Assembly (NCBI RefSeq): GCF_023073355.1
Contig: NZ_JADPJI010000009.1
Location: forward strand, 1 to 64,000
DNA from: Bradyrhizobium sp. 199
GTDB taxonomy: Bacteria; Pseudomonadota; Alphaproteobacteria; Rhizobiales; Xanthobacteraceae
Direction of reading: 5' to 3'
Length of the DNA: 64,000 nucleotides
Shown here: one piece after another, positions 51,413 to 59,462 of the stretch
Layout: every line of letters begins with the position of its first letter
Position numbering within the stretch: the stretch's first letter is position 1
Notes under the pieces: generated by a model
The model's database searches: none
The model's input: only the letters and a program-made list of their open reading frames with translations
What the model was told of the DNA's origin: nothing
Made by a program: the position numbers and the translations under genes

Positions 51413-51494
51413 CGTCATTGCGAGCGCAGCGAAGCAATCCAGACTCTCCGCGGTAAAAGACTGGATTGCTTCGTCGCTTCGCTCCTCGCTACGA
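51413..51494. repeat. Dispersed palindromic repeat, family C, copy 1
   Basis: Begins CGTCATTGCGAGCGCAGCGAAGC and has inverted ends AATCCAG...CTGGATT in its centre and GAGCG...CGCTC outside; it terminates with CTACGAC. Shared with 53946-54023. It lies between convergent gene ends. Confidence 0.85.
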
Positions 51495-51513
51495 CAGCGG
51501 TGGGGGGCGCGCC

Positions 51514-53175
51514 TCAGACCTTCCCGTCCACCATCACCTCGATCAGCTTCGTTCCCGGTCGGCCAAACGCAGACGCCAGCGTCGCCTTTAGCTCCCTGGC
51601 ATCGCTGACCTTGATCGCCTCGCAGCCCAGCGCTCTCGCGACGCCGGCGAAATCCACCGGCGGATCGACGAAGTCCATGCCGACGTAATTGTCGTCGCCG
51701 TGGAAGGCGAGCAGGCGCTGCTTGATGATGCGGTAGCCGCCATTGTTGGCGATGACGACGTTGAGCGGCAGCTTGTGATGCGCCGCGGTCCACAGCGACT
51801 GGATCGAATACATCGCGCTGCCATCGCCCGAGAAACACACGACCGGACGATCGGGATTGGCGATGCTGGCGCCGACCGAGGCCGGCAGGCCCCAGCCGAT
51901 TCCGCCCGAGGCAAGGCCGTGATAGCCGTAGCGGTCGCGGTGCGGCCGCAGCGCCGTGATCTGGCGGCTCGAGGTGAGGCCTTCGTCGACCAGGATGGCA
52001 TTCTCCGGCATGGCCTCGACCATCTGCAGCACCAGGAAGTCCGGATCGATCGGGCTGCGGCCCGCGCTCTTGCCGATCTGCTCGACCAGCGCGGCACGGC
52101 GTGCGGTCCAGTTCTTAGGCGCGAGCTCGGCGAGGCGCTGCTTCGCCCGGCTCGCAAGTGCGGCACCGCCCATCTCCCTCAGCACCGGAATCAACGCGCG
52201 CAGCGTTTCCTTCAAATCCGACTTCAGCGCGATCTCGGCCCCGTAGTTCTTGGCGATCTCCCAATCGACGAGGCCGATCTGCACGATACGGAGACCGTCC
52301 GGCAGCGCATCGACCTCGCTATAAACCGACATGCGCAAGGGATCGCCGCCGAGCGCGATCAGGAGGTCGTAAGGCGCAAGCGTGTCGCGCGCGACCTTCT
52401 GCACGCGCGCCAGCGTGCCGACGAAGCTCGGGCTCTCCGAGAGGAAGTGCGATCCATAAGGCGTCGAGGACTGGTAGGCGGCTGCGCCGAGCAGCTCGGC
52501 GAGTTCGGCGGCCTCCTTCAGCGCGTCGCTCTTGACCACCTCGTCCATGGTGACCATGACGGGACGCTCGGCTTTCAGCAGCCGCGCGGCAAAGGCCTTC
52601 AGCGCCTCATCCGACGGCTTTGTACGCGCGTCGATCCGGGTGGAGCGGCCGAGGTCGATGCCGGCCTCGCTGTTGAGGATGTCGCCAGGCAGCGAGATGA
52701 ACACTGGCCCGGTCGGCGGCGTCATCGCGACCTTGGCGGCGCGGCGGACGATACGAGGCAAATCCTCCAGCCGCGTCACCTCCACCGCCCATTTCGCCAG
52801 CGGCTCGGCCATGCGGACCAGCGGGCCGTACAATACCGGCTCCATCAGGCCGTGGCCCTGCTCCTGCTGGCCCGCGGTCAGGATCATCGGCGTGCCCGTG
52901 AACTGGGCGTTGTAGAGCGAGCCCATGGCGTTGCCGAGGCCGGGCGCGACATGGACGTTGCAGGCGACGAGTTTTCCCGAGGCGCGGCTATAGCCATCGG
53001 CGATCGCGACCACCAGGCTCTCCTGCATCGCCATCACATAGGTAAGGTCCGGATGATCCTTCAGCGCGTGCATGATCGGCAGCTCGGTGGTGCCGGGGTT
53101 GCCGAACAGATGCGTGATGCCCTCGTCCTTGAGCAGCGCGAGAAAGGCGGAGCGGCCGGTGATCTTGTTCTTCAT
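51514..53175 (-). CDS. ThDP-dependent acetolactate-synthase/benzoylformate-decarboxylase-like enzyme
   Basis: 553 residues from MKNKITGRSAFLALLKDEGITHLFGNPGTTELPIMHAL, with GGAGG upstream. Pyr domain has the catalytic Glu (YVMAMQESLVVAIADGYSRAS); the PP domain shows 'CFSGDGSAMYSIQSLWTAAHHKLPLNVVIANNGGY', the GDG-N ThDP motif. The EG-HLFGNPGT start is typical of benzoylformate decarboxylase (MdlC) and related 2-oxoacid enzymes rather than biosynthetic IlvB; no small subunit is adjacent. Its substrate is a 2-oxo acid; a branched or aromatic one is possible. Confidence 0.9.
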   Translation of the reverse strand: MKNKITGRSAFLALLKDEGITHLFGNPGTTELPIMHALKDHPDLTYVMAMQESLVVAIADGYSRASGKLVACNVHVAPGLGNAMGSLYNAQFTGTPMILTAGQQEQGHGLMEPVLYGPLVRMAEPLAKWAVEVTRLEDLPRIVRRAAKVAMTPPTGPVFISLPGDILNSEAGIDLGRSTRIDARTKPSDEALKAFAARLLKAERPVMVTMDEVVKSDALKEAAELAELLGAAAYQSSTPYGSHFLSESPSFVGTLARVQKVARDTLAPYDLLIALGGDPLRMSVYSEVDALPDGLRIVQIGLVDWEIAKNYGAEIALKSDLKETLRALIPVLREMGGAALASRAKQRLAELAPKNWTARRAALVEQIGKSAGRSPIDPDFLVLQMVEAMPENAILVDEGLTSSRQITALRPHRDRYGYHGLASGGIGWGLPASVGASIANPDRPVVCFSGDGSAMYSIQSLWTAAHHKLPLNVVIANNGGYRIIKQRLLAFHGDDNYVGMDFVDPPVDFAGVARALGCEAIKVSDARELKATLASAFGRPGTKLIEVMVDGKV

Positions 53176-53288
53176 GTTTCCTCCAGGAGCGGACGTCGCC
53201 GCAAGGACGGAGGCATGATGACCGAAGTCTTGGGAGGCGTACAAGGAAACGCAGTCATGGCTGCGTTGCGTACGAGAGGCACATTCCA

Positions 53289-53410
53289 CTCTCGTGTCCC
53301 GGACGCGGCGCTGCGCGTTAGCGATGCGACGCAGAGCCGGGACCCAGATTCGCACGGGACGATGCTGCGCATCGCCCGGGAGGTGCTGCGCTGCGTCCGG
53401 GGCACGAGAG
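53289..53410. repeat. Long inverted-repeat element
   Basis: The arms CTCTCGTGTCCCGGACGC (53289-53306) and GCGTCCGGGGCACGAGAG (53393-53410) match as reverse complements at 17 of 18 positions. Inside are GCGATGCGACGC-type and GATGCTGCGCATCGC hairpins. It fills the gap between the decarboxylase start and the GFA gene end and looks like another intergenic repeat family; I see only one copy in the window. Confidence 0.75.
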
Positions 53411-53428
53411 CAGAGCGTGCGGCGGGCG

Positions 53429-53932
53429 CTACATCTCCTCCCGCCCCAGCTCGAACGGATCCTCACCGCCGGCGCGTTTCTTCCTTTTCGAGCGCTGCCA
53501 GACCACGCCCGGAAAGCCCTTCAGCGGCACCAGCGTCTCGCCGGTATAGGCCCATTCCTGCAGCTCTTCGATCGCGATGTGATAGAGCGGCTGGCGGCCG
53601 GTGCGCTCGCTAAACAGCGCGCGCGGGATGTTGACCATGTGCGGTCCGCGCGGGCGCTCATAGGCGATGGGCGTGCCGCAATGGGAGCAGAAGCTGCGGG
53701 TGGTCTTCGTGGCCTTGTCCTCGAAGCGGGTGAGCGCCGTCTTGCCCGAAATGATGCGAAACCGCTTCTTCCAGCTTCCGACATAGGTCGCGTAGGCCGC
53801 GCCGTGAGCGCGGCGGCTGGCGGCGGAGTGATCGTGCCAGGCCCAGCGCGCAGGAACATCGATCTCGAAGGTGACCTTGCCGCAGAGGCATCGGCCGGTG
53901 GCGGTACCTGCGGCGGCTGCGGCTTTGGCCAT
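53429..53932 (-). CDS. GFA-family protein lacking three conserved cysteines
   Basis: 167 residues of the glutathione-dependent formaldehyde-activating (GFA/CENP-V) fold. Two Cys pairs are intact: GRCLCGKV (residues ~14-19) and SFCSHCGTP (~82-87). The third, usually C-H-C-x-x-C before RR-HG, reads DHSAASRRAHG, so all three Cys are replaced (Asp, Ser, Ser). A basic, charged tail follows. Loss of that metal/GSH site argues against ordinary activity. First gene after the decarboxylase, divergence unclear; next to OYE and ALDH genes on the same strand. Confidence 0.85.
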   Translation of the reverse strand: MAKAAAAAGTATGRCLCGKVTFEIDVPARWAWHDHSAASRRAHGAAYATYVGSWKKRFRIISGKTALTRFEDKATKTTRSFCSHCGTPIAYERPRGPHMVNIPRALFSERTGRQPLYHIAIEELQEWAYTGETLVPLKGFPGVVWQRSKRKKRAGGEDPFELGREEM

Positions 53933-53945
53933 GGAAGTCTCTCCT

Positions 53946-54023
53946 CGTCATTGCGCGCGTAGCGAAGCAATCCAGAATCTTACCGCGGACGGTCTGGATT
54001 GCTTCGCTGCGCTCGCAATGACG
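53946..54023. repeat. Dispersed palindromic repeat, family C, copy 2
   Basis: Starts CGTCATTGCGCGCGTAGCG and ends CGCAATGACG; the ends CGTCATTGCG/CGCAATGACG are perfect reverse complements. It also holds GCAATCCAGA...TCTGGATTGC. It separates the GFA and old-yellow-enzyme genes. A part of another element (TCCGGGCTA) follows at 54062. Confidence 0.85.
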
Positions 54024-54079
54024 GCATTTGTGGTGTCCGGCGGAGCCACACAAGAGCTCCATCCGGGCTACGACGTCAA

Positions 54080-55207
54080 CTAAGCCGCCGTCAGCTCGTC
54101 ATACGCCGGATAATCAGTATACCCCTTCTCCTCACCGCCGTAGAACGTCGCACGGTTGTACGGCGTGATCGGGTAGTCATGCTGCAGGCGGCGCGGCAGA
54201 TCGGGGTTGGAGATGAAGATGCGGCCGAAGGCGATGATGTCGGCGTGGCCGTCGGCGATCGCCGCGTTCGCACTCTCGCCCGTGAAGCCACCAGCGGTCA
54301 TCAGCACGCCGCTATAGAGCGGCCGGAACAGCACCATTGCGGAAGGCACGTTCTCCCAATGGACGTCGGCACGGCCGGCGCCACTGGAGCGCGGCTCGAT
54401 GAAATGCAGGTAGGCGAGAGCGAGCTTGTCGAGCGACTTCACGACATGGGTATAGAGCGGCATCGGATCGGGCTCGCCGGAATCATTGGCGATGCCGTGG
54501 GGCGACAGCCGAACAGCGACGCGGTTGGCGCCCCAGACGTCGATGGCGGCCTGCGTGACCTCCAGCAGAAGCCGCGCGCGATTCTCGATCGAGCCGCCAT
54601 ATTGATCGGTGCGCCTGTTGCTGCGCGATTGCAGGAACTGCTCGAGCAGATAGCCGTTGGCGCCGTGGATCTCAACGCCGTCGAAACCGGCCGCCAGCGC
54701 GTTCTTCGCGCCTTGCCGGAACGCCTCGACGATACCCTTGACCTCCTCGGTCTCCAGCGCGCGCGGCGTCTCATAGTCGGAGATCTTGCCGTCTGCCGTC
54801 ATCGCCTTCATGCCTTCGGCTTTGATCGGGATCGCCGAGGCCGAGACTGGCAGCTCACCACCGTGGAAGGAGGAGTGCGAGACGCGGCCAACATGCCAGA
54901 GCTGGAGAAAGATGATGCCGCCCTTTGCGTGCACCGCGTCGACCACCTTGCGCCAGCCGGCGATCTGCGCCTCCGAATAGATGCCGGGCGTTGCCGGGTT
55001 GCCGCGACCGTGCGAGAGCACCGGCGAGGCTTCGGCAATGATCAGGCCGCCCTTTGTGGCGCGCTGGCCGTAATATTCGGCGTTGAGCGGTCGCGGCGAA
55101 AAGCTCTCGCGCTCGGCCCGCATGCGCGTCAGCGGCGCCATGGCGACGCGATGCGCAAGCTTGTACGGACCGACCTGCAACGGTTGAAACAACGCCGGAA
55201 ATTTCAT
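54080..55207 (-). CDS. Old yellow enzyme (alkene/nitroester reductase)
   Basis: 375 residues, NemA/OYE class. 'ALFQPLQVGPYKLAHRVAMAPLTRMRA', 'GGLIIAEASPVLSHGRGNPATPGIYSEAQIAGWRKVVDAVHAKGGIIFLQLWHVGR', and active-site DGVEIHGANGYLLEQFLQSRSNRRTDQYGGSIENRAR with the His/Asn pair. FMN binding continues at 'TAGGFTGESANAAIADGHADIIAFGRIFISNPDLP'. NADPH-dependent enzymes of this group reduce activated alkenes, nitro compounds and nitrate esters. Possibly in a detoxification operon with the aldehyde dehydrogenase upstream. Confidence 0.93.
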   Translation of the reverse strand: MKFPALFQPLQVGPYKLAHRVAMAPLTRMRAERESFSPRPLNAEYYGQRATKGGLIIAEASPVLSHGRGNPATPGIYSEAQIAGWRKVVDAVHAKGGIIFLQLWHVGRVSHSSFHGGELPVSASAIPIKAEGMKAMTADGKISDYETPRALETEEVKGIVEAFRQGAKNALAAGFDGVEIHGANGYLLEQFLQSRSNRRTDQYGGSIENRARLLLEVTQAAIDVWGANRVAVRLSPHGIANDSGEPDPMPLYTHVVKSLDKLALAYLHFIEPRSSGAGRADVHWENVPSAMVLFRPLYSGVLMTAGGFTGESANAAIADGHADIIAFGRIFISNPDLPRRLQHDYPITPYNRATFYGGEEKGYTDYPAYDELTAA

Positions 55208-55245
55208 GGGGGCACCGAGTGACTATGGAAGGATCGGATCATATA

Positions 55246-55281
55246 GCAAGGGGCGGCCACCGGAAAAGCGCCGCCCCTTGC
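55246..55281. terminator. Strong hairpin between ALDH and OYE genes
   Basis: A perfect 12-bp stem GCAAGGGGCGGC/GCCGCCCCTTGC (55246-55257, 55270-55281) with a 12-nt loop. No long T-run follows on either strand, so it may be a Rho-independent-like attenuator or an mRNA-stabilising stem at the 3' end of the aldehyde dehydrogenase message. Confidence 0.6.
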
Positions 55282-55324
55282 AAAGTAGATATTCCCTGCC
55301 GCGGAACGCGTTGGAGAGCAGCCC

Positions 55325-56821
55325 TTACGCCGTCTTGATCCAGACGGCCTTTACGTTGAGATATTCCTCGACATGCTGCTTGCCGGACTCGCGGCCGTAG
55401 CCGCTCATCTTGTAGCCGCCGAACGGCACGGCCGGATCCATCGCCTGGTAGCAGTTCACCCACACCGAGCCGGCGCGCAGCGATTTTGCAACGGCATGCG
55501 CCTTGCTGACGTCGCGCGTCCACAGACCCGAACCGAGGCCGAAGGTGGTATTGTTGGCGCGCTTGACGAGTTCGTCCATGTCCTTGAACGCGATCGCGGA
55601 GATGACGGGACCAAAAATCTCCTCCTGCGCGATGCGCATGTTGTCCTGGACGCCCGCGAACACCGTCGGCGAGACGAAAAAGCCCTTCGCCAGCGCGCCC
55701 TCAGTAACGCGGCCGCCGCCGGCGAGCGCCTTCGCGCCTTCCTTTTGGCCGATGTCGAGATAACCGGTGACGCGCTCGAGCTGCTGCTCGGACACCAGCG
55801 GCCCGATCTGCACATTGGGATCGAGACCGTTGCCGACCTGCAGCTTCTTGCCGAACTCGGCGACACGGCCGACGAACTCCTCGTAGATCGACTGCTCGAC
55901 GAACAGCCGCGTGCCGGCACTGCAGATCTGGCCGGAATTGGCGAACACCGCCATCGCGGCGCCGGGAACGGCTGCATCGAGATCAGCGTCCGCGAACACG
56001 ATGTCCGGCGACTTGCCGCCAAGCTCGAGCGAAACGCGTTTGAGGTTACCGGCGGAAGCACGGATGATCGATTGACCCGTGACGTGCGAGCCGGTGAAGG
56101 CGACCTTGTCGACGTCGTGATGCGAGGCGAGCGCGGCGCCCGCGGTCTCGCCATAGCCGGGCACGACGTTGATGACGCCGGGCGGAATTCCCGCCTCCAT
56201 CGCCAGCTCGGCGATGCGCAGCGAGGTCAGCGGCGCCTCTTCGGCGGGCTTGAGCACCACGGTGCAGCCGGTCGCGATCGCCGGGCCGATCTTCCAGATC
56301 GTCGCGGTGAGCGGACCATTCCAGGGGATGATGGCGCCGACGACGCCGATCGGCTCTTTGAGAGTGTAGGAGAAGATTTCGCCCGGCAGCGAGTTCTCGA
56401 TGGTCTCGCCGTGGATCGCGGTGGTCTGGCCGGCGTAGTAACGCAGCATGCCGACGGCGCGCAGGCGATAGGCGCGGGTGCGGCTGAGCGGCGCGCCCAT
56501 GTCGAGCGTGTCGAGCTGCGACAACTCGTCGAAGTTCTTCTCGACGAGGTCGGCAAGCTTCAGAAGCAGGTTCTGCCGTTCGAACGGCTTGACCTTGCTC
56601 CAGGGTCCTTCGAAGGCGCGACGGGCGGCGGCAACCGCACGGTCGATGTCTTCCTTGTCGCCCTCGGCCACGGTTGCGAGGAGCTCGCCAGTGGCAGGAT
56701 TGTGAGTCTCGAAGCGCTTGCCTGAGGCAGCATCGACCCACTTCCCGTCGATCAGCATCTGCTTATAGGACCCGTTCGCGAACGGATGACGCGTGATCGG
56801 AATAGCCTGCGACACAGCCAT
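55325..56821 (-). CDS. Aldehyde dehydrogenase
   Basis: 498 residues, standard ALDH length. NAD-site 'IIPWNGPLTATIWKIGPAIATGCTVVLKPAEEAPLTSL', catalytic Glu in LELGGKSPDIVF, nucleophile Cys in NSGQICSAGTR, and 'EEIFGPVISAIAF' with 'GRESGKQHVEEYLNVKAVWIKT' at the end. The closest relatives oxidise small or aromatic aldehydes (for example betaine- or vanillin-type). The gene is divergent from the SDR at 57001, and the pair may act consecutively on an alcohol and its aldehyde. Confidence 0.94.
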   Translation of the reverse strand: MAVSQAIPITRHPFANGSYKQMLIDGKWVDAASGKRFETHNPATGELLATVAEGDKEDIDRAVAAARRAFEGPWSKVKPFERQNLLLKLADLVEKNFDELSQLDTLDMGAPLSRTRAYRLRAVGMLRYYAGQTTAIHGETIENSLPGEIFSYTLKEPIGVVGAIIPWNGPLTATIWKIGPAIATGCTVVLKPAEEAPLTSLRIAELAMEAGIPPGVINVVPGYGETAGAALASHHDVDKVAFTGSHVTGQSIIRASAGNLKRVSLELGGKSPDIVFADADLDAAVPGAAMAVFANSGQICSAGTRLFVEQSIYEEFVGRVAEFGKKLQVGNGLDPNVQIGPLVSEQQLERVTGYLDIGQKEGAKALAGGGRVTEGALAKGFFVSPTVFAGVQDNMRIAQEEIFGPVISAIAFKDMDELVKRANNTTFGLGSGLWTRDVSKAHAVAKSLRAGSVWVNCYQAMDPAVPFGGYKMSGYGRESGKQHVEEYLNVKAVWIKTA

Positions 56822-57000
56822 GGCTGCACTCCCTGTCAGGTGATTGATTGGTTCGATCTGGGCCGGATCGTTGAGTTGAAGAATACAGGGGTGCCCGATA
56901 GGCGTAAAGGCAGCGCGGAACGAAGACCTCCCATGCCGACTTGTGCAGGGTCGCGCACCGCCATGTTATAGCTCGCGAGCCCCTCTTGCGGAGACATCCC

Positions 57001-57846
57001 ATGCCACATCCCGCCATGGTCAAAGACAATGTTGCCGTGATCACAGGCGGCGCATCCGGAATCGGATTTGCCGCCGCCGCGGCCTTCGCGCGTGCCGGCA
57101 TGAAGGTGTGCATCGCGGATGTCGATCAGGAACGACTGGCGGACGCCGCGACAAAACTGTCATCCATCACTTCTGCCACAAAGGTGATGACCTTCGCCGT
57201 CGATGTCGGCAGGGCCGAGAGCGTGATGGAACTGGAGCGCGCGGTGGGCGCGCATTTCGGCGGAACCGACTTGCTCATGAACAATGCCGGCATCCAGCCG
57301 GGCAGCACATTGTTCGGCGAGCCCGACAATTGGCAACGCATCATCGCCGTCAACATGTGGGGCATCATCAACGGCTCGCGCATCTTCGCGCCCGACATGA
57401 TCGCGCGCGGCAAATGTGGCCTCATCATCAACACGGGCTCGAAGCAGGGCATCACCACGCCGCCGGGCGATCCCGCCTACAATGTCTCCAAGGCCGGTGT
57501 GAAAGCATTTACCGAAGCGCTCCAGCACGAGCTGCGCAACACGAAGGACTGTCGCATCACGGCACACCTGCTGATACCGGGCTTCGTCTTCACCGGCCTC
57601 ACCGCGAAGGGACGCACCGAAAAGCCGGCGGGCGCCTGGACGCCGGAGCAGACGATCGATTTCATGCTGGCGCGGCTGGAGGCCGGCGACTTCTACATCC
57701 TGTGTCCTGACAACGACGTGCCGCGCACGCTGGACGAGAAGCGCATGGAATGGGCGGCCGGCGACATCATCGAGAATCGCCCGCCGCTGTCGCGCTGGCA
57801 CCCGGATTATGCGGATGCGTTCAAGAAGTATGCGGAGGGGGAGTAA
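57001..57846 (+). CDS. Short-chain dehydrogenase/reductase
   Basis: 281 residues from MPHPAMVKDNVAVITGG. TGGASGIG cofactor loop, acidic CIADVDQERL (favouring NAD), NNAG, 'GLIINTGSKQGITTPPGDPAYNVSKAGVK' carrying Ser, Tyr and Lys. 'ITAHLLIPGFVFTGLTAKG' gives the extended C-terminus. The 40-residue tail beyond the core (WHPDYADAFKKYA) is unusual. Close to the divergent aldehyde dehydrogenase. Substrate unknown. Confidence 0.9.
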   Translation: MPHPAMVKDNVAVITGGASGIGFAAAAAFARAGMKVCIADVDQERLADAATKLSSITSATKVMTFAVDVGRAESVMELERAVGAHFGGTDLLMNNAGIQPGSTLFGEPDNWQRIIAVNMWGIINGSRIFAPDMIARGKCGLIINTGSKQGITTPPGDPAYNVSKAGVKAFTEALQHELRNTKDCRITAHLLIPGFVFTGLTAKGRTEKPAGAWTPEQTIDFMLARLEAGDFYILCPDNDVPRTLDEKRMEWAAGDIIENRPPLSRWHPDYADAFKKYAEGE

Positions 57847-57854
57847 CGATTAGA

Positions 57855-57962
57855 CCCTCATGGTGAGGAGCGCGCCCTTGCGCGCGTGTCGAACCATGAA
57901 GGCCCGAGTGGGGCCTGCATCCTTCGAGACGCCCGCCTTCAGCGGGCTCCTGAGGATGAGGG
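57855..57962. repeat. Dispersed palindromic repeat, family F
   Basis: CCCTCATGGTGAGGAGCGCG at the left and CTCCTGAGGATGAGGG at the right end have the paired arms CCCTCA and TGAGGG. The middle contains CGAACCATGAAGGCC and GGGGCCTGCATCCTTCGAG. It matches a repeat I recall as very abundant in Bradyrhizobium. It lies at the 3' junction of two convergent genes. Confidence 0.75.
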
Positions 57963-57963
57963 A

Positions 57964-58170
57964 TTAGAGCGTCTCCTGCTGGTGTCCGCAGTTCTTGCAA
58001 GCGAACTTGACCCGGGTTTGGCCTTTCTCCGCCTGGACCCGGTTCGGCGCGCCGCACTTGCCGCAGACGGCCTCGACGCGGGTCGCGCCCTGCTTGACGA
58101 CGATGGTCTTCTTTTCCATCGATTCGCGGATCAGGCGCTCGGCCTCCTCGCGCAGCGATTGTTTCGACAA
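57964..58170 (-). CDS. Small zinc-ribbon protein (68 aa)
   Basis: Starts at TTG 58170, six bases after GGAG (a longer frame to 58263 has no such site). The product begins MSKQSLREEAERLIRESMEKK and carries two Cys pairs, CGKCGAPNRVQ and CKNCGHQQ, spaced 20 residues apart, a zinc-ribbon/rubredoxin-like knuckle. Very basic. Such short proteins may bind nucleic acid or a partner. It is the last of the three-gene group PspA-like, YiaAB, zinc ribbon, 180-260 bp apart. Confidence 0.7.
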   Translation of the reverse strand: MSKQSLREEAERLIRESMEKKTIVVKQGATRVEAVCGKCGAPNRVQAEKGQTRVKFACKNCGHQQETL

Positions 58171-58347
58171 AGCTCGTCTCCGCCTCTGAAAAGCGCGAGA
58201 GCCATATCCCACCTGCGGCCGAAGCACAATGCGTGATACGGATCGCGACCATCGAGGTGTCATTCCGGATGGTTGCGGAGGCGAGAGCCGCGGCGTGTGT
58301 TGCTCCGCGGCCCTCTTGCTTCTCGTCGGATCGGCTCAAGGCGTTTT

Positions 58348-58623
58348 TCAAGCGGCCTTGGACACCTCCATCAGCAGCCGCTCGGCCTTGGCGTCCTCGA
58401 TGCGGTTCACCAGCCGGCTGCTCTCGTGATTGTCGCGCACGGTCTTGGTCAGGGTGATGCAGGTCTGGATCAGCATGACGATGCCCATGGTGAGATAGCC
58501 CTTCATCCAGAAGTCGATCGGCAGGAAGAAGACGCCGATGGCGACGAGGAATGCGGACGCTGCAAAGGACGCGTAAGTGAAGGTCACCCAGGCGCTGCTG
58601 TGGGGTTGGCCGTTCTGGTTCAT
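58348..58623 (-). CDS. YiaA/YiaB-type two-helix membrane protein
   Basis: 91 residues. The YiaAB domain has two hydrophobic helices ('WVTFTYASFAASAFLVAIGVFFLPI' and 'YLTMGIVMLIQTCITLTKTV') followed by the conserved RDNHES/EDAKAERLLME tail. YiaA/YiaB are inner-membrane proteins of poorly known function in stress responses. Located 39 bp after the PspA-like gene on the same strand, so likely one operon. Confidence 0.9.
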   Translation of the reverse strand: MNQNGQPHSSAWVTFTYASFAASAFLVAIGVFFLPIDFWMKGYLTMGIVMLIQTCITLTKTVRDNHESSRLVNRIEDAKAERLLMEVSKAA

Positions 58624-58662
58624 GGTGGTCTCCTGTTGGCTCGAATGATGAGGGGTTTGGGA

Positions 58663-59358
58663 TCAGGTGGTCGGCGTGCGGTTGGACTTCAACCGCGTCA
58701 ACACGTCGTCCGCAGTCGTCTTCAGCCGCGGGCCAAAGCCCTGCTCGGCGAGTCTCTCGGCGGTGGCGAGGGGGCCTGTGGCCGCATCGAGCTCGACCAG
58801 CGCATCGTCGGCAGCCTGGGCCTCCATCTGCCGATCGCGCAGACGCCTCAGGGTGCTCTCCGCCTCCGGCAGCGTGGATTCGTAAGGCCGCGCTGCCTCG
58901 ATGCCGCTGCGGCGAAGCGAGCGCACCGCCTCCGAGGCACGGGCGATGCGGCGGCCCCGATCGAGCTCGGTGATGCGGGCCTGCGCCGTTGCGACGTGCC
59001 GCTTCAACCTGATGATCTCGGTCGCGAACAACGCGCGTGCCGTCAGCGCCGCATCGCGGTCGGCCTCCAGGCCTGCGATGGCTTCGGCGGCGTCCCTGGC
59101 GAGATCCTCGCGGCCGCCGTCGAGCGCCGCAACCGCGCGCGTCTCGAGATCGGCGATCCGCGCGAGCGTCGCCTCGAGCTTGCGGCCTTCCTGCTGATCC
59201 TGCGCGATCGCCAAGGCCAGCGTTCGCTTGCTGCGCTCGACGGCGGCAGCCGCATCGCGCATCTGCTGGTCGAGGATCAGAAGGGCCGTCCGGTCTTCCA
59301 GCTCTTCCCCTGCGGCGGCTACGCTGCCGCGGAAAAGCGTCACGACTGTCTTGAACAT
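58663..59358 (-). CDS. PspA/IM30-family membrane-associated protein
   Basis: 231 residues from MFKTVVTLFRGSVAAAGEEL, seven bases after AGGGAGA. A long amphipathic coiled coil rich in Glu/Arg/Ala (residues 20-190: 'ALLILDQQMRDAAAAVERSKRTLALAIAQDQQEGRKLEATLARIADLE'). QQMRDA and the sequence spacing match PspA/IM30 (phage-shock protein that coats stressed inner membrane). No pspF, pspB or pspC is adjacent; control by the divergent TetR is inferred. Confidence 0.86.
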   Translation of the reverse strand: MFKTVVTLFRGSVAAAGEELEDRTALLILDQQMRDAAAAVERSKRTLALAIAQDQQEGRKLEATLARIADLETRAVAALDGGREDLARDAAEAIAGLEADRDAALTARALFATEIIRLKRHVATAQARITELDRGRRIARASEAVRSLRRSGIEAARPYESTLPEAESTLRRLRDRQMEAQAADDALVELDAATGPLATAERLAEQGFGPRLKTTADDVLTRLKSNRTPTT

Positions 59359-59374
59359 CTGTTTCTCCCTGTTA

Positions 59375-59387
59375 TGAGCGTTGCTCA
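59375..59387. promoter_or_regulatory. TetR operator candidate 1
   Basis: TGAGC-GTT-GCTCA, a perfect 5-3-5 palindrome, 17 bp before the PspA-like start codon. It fits the consensus TGARC-N3-GYTCA shared with the sites at 59411 and 59434. Confidence 0.7.
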
Positions 59388-59410
59388 CAAATGCTTTGTA
59401 GCAGTAAACT

Positions 59411-59423
59411 TGAACATCGTTCA
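59411..59423. promoter_or_regulatory. TetR operator candidate 2
   Basis: TGAAC-ATC-GTTCA, a perfect 5-3-5 palindrome in the middle of the divergent promoter region. It could let one dimer repress both directions. Confidence 0.72.
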
Positions 59424-59433
59424 ATAAACAAAC

Positions 59434-59446
59434 TGAGCACCGCTCA
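59434..59446. promoter_or_regulatory. TetR operator candidate 3
   Basis: TGAGC-ACC-GCTCA, a perfect 5-3-5 palindrome, 16 bp before the TetR start codon and 23 bp from site 2, centre to centre. Matches autoregulation by the TetR gene next to it. Confidence 0.7.
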
Positions 59447-59462
59447 AGAGTTCGGCTGGATT

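Noticed and set aside
51700..53613. 637-codon plus-strand frame
   Set aside because: Antisense to the ThDP enzyme and GFA genes; no recognisable family, His/Arg/Gly-rich composition.
54026..54072. Partial element resembling the 187-237 inverted repeat
   Set aside because: Only one arm (TCCGGGCTA) is clear, so I did not list it as a separate repeat.
55373..56725. 450-codon plus-strand frame
   Set aside because: Antisense to the aldehyde dehydrogenase, which shows full catalytic motifs.
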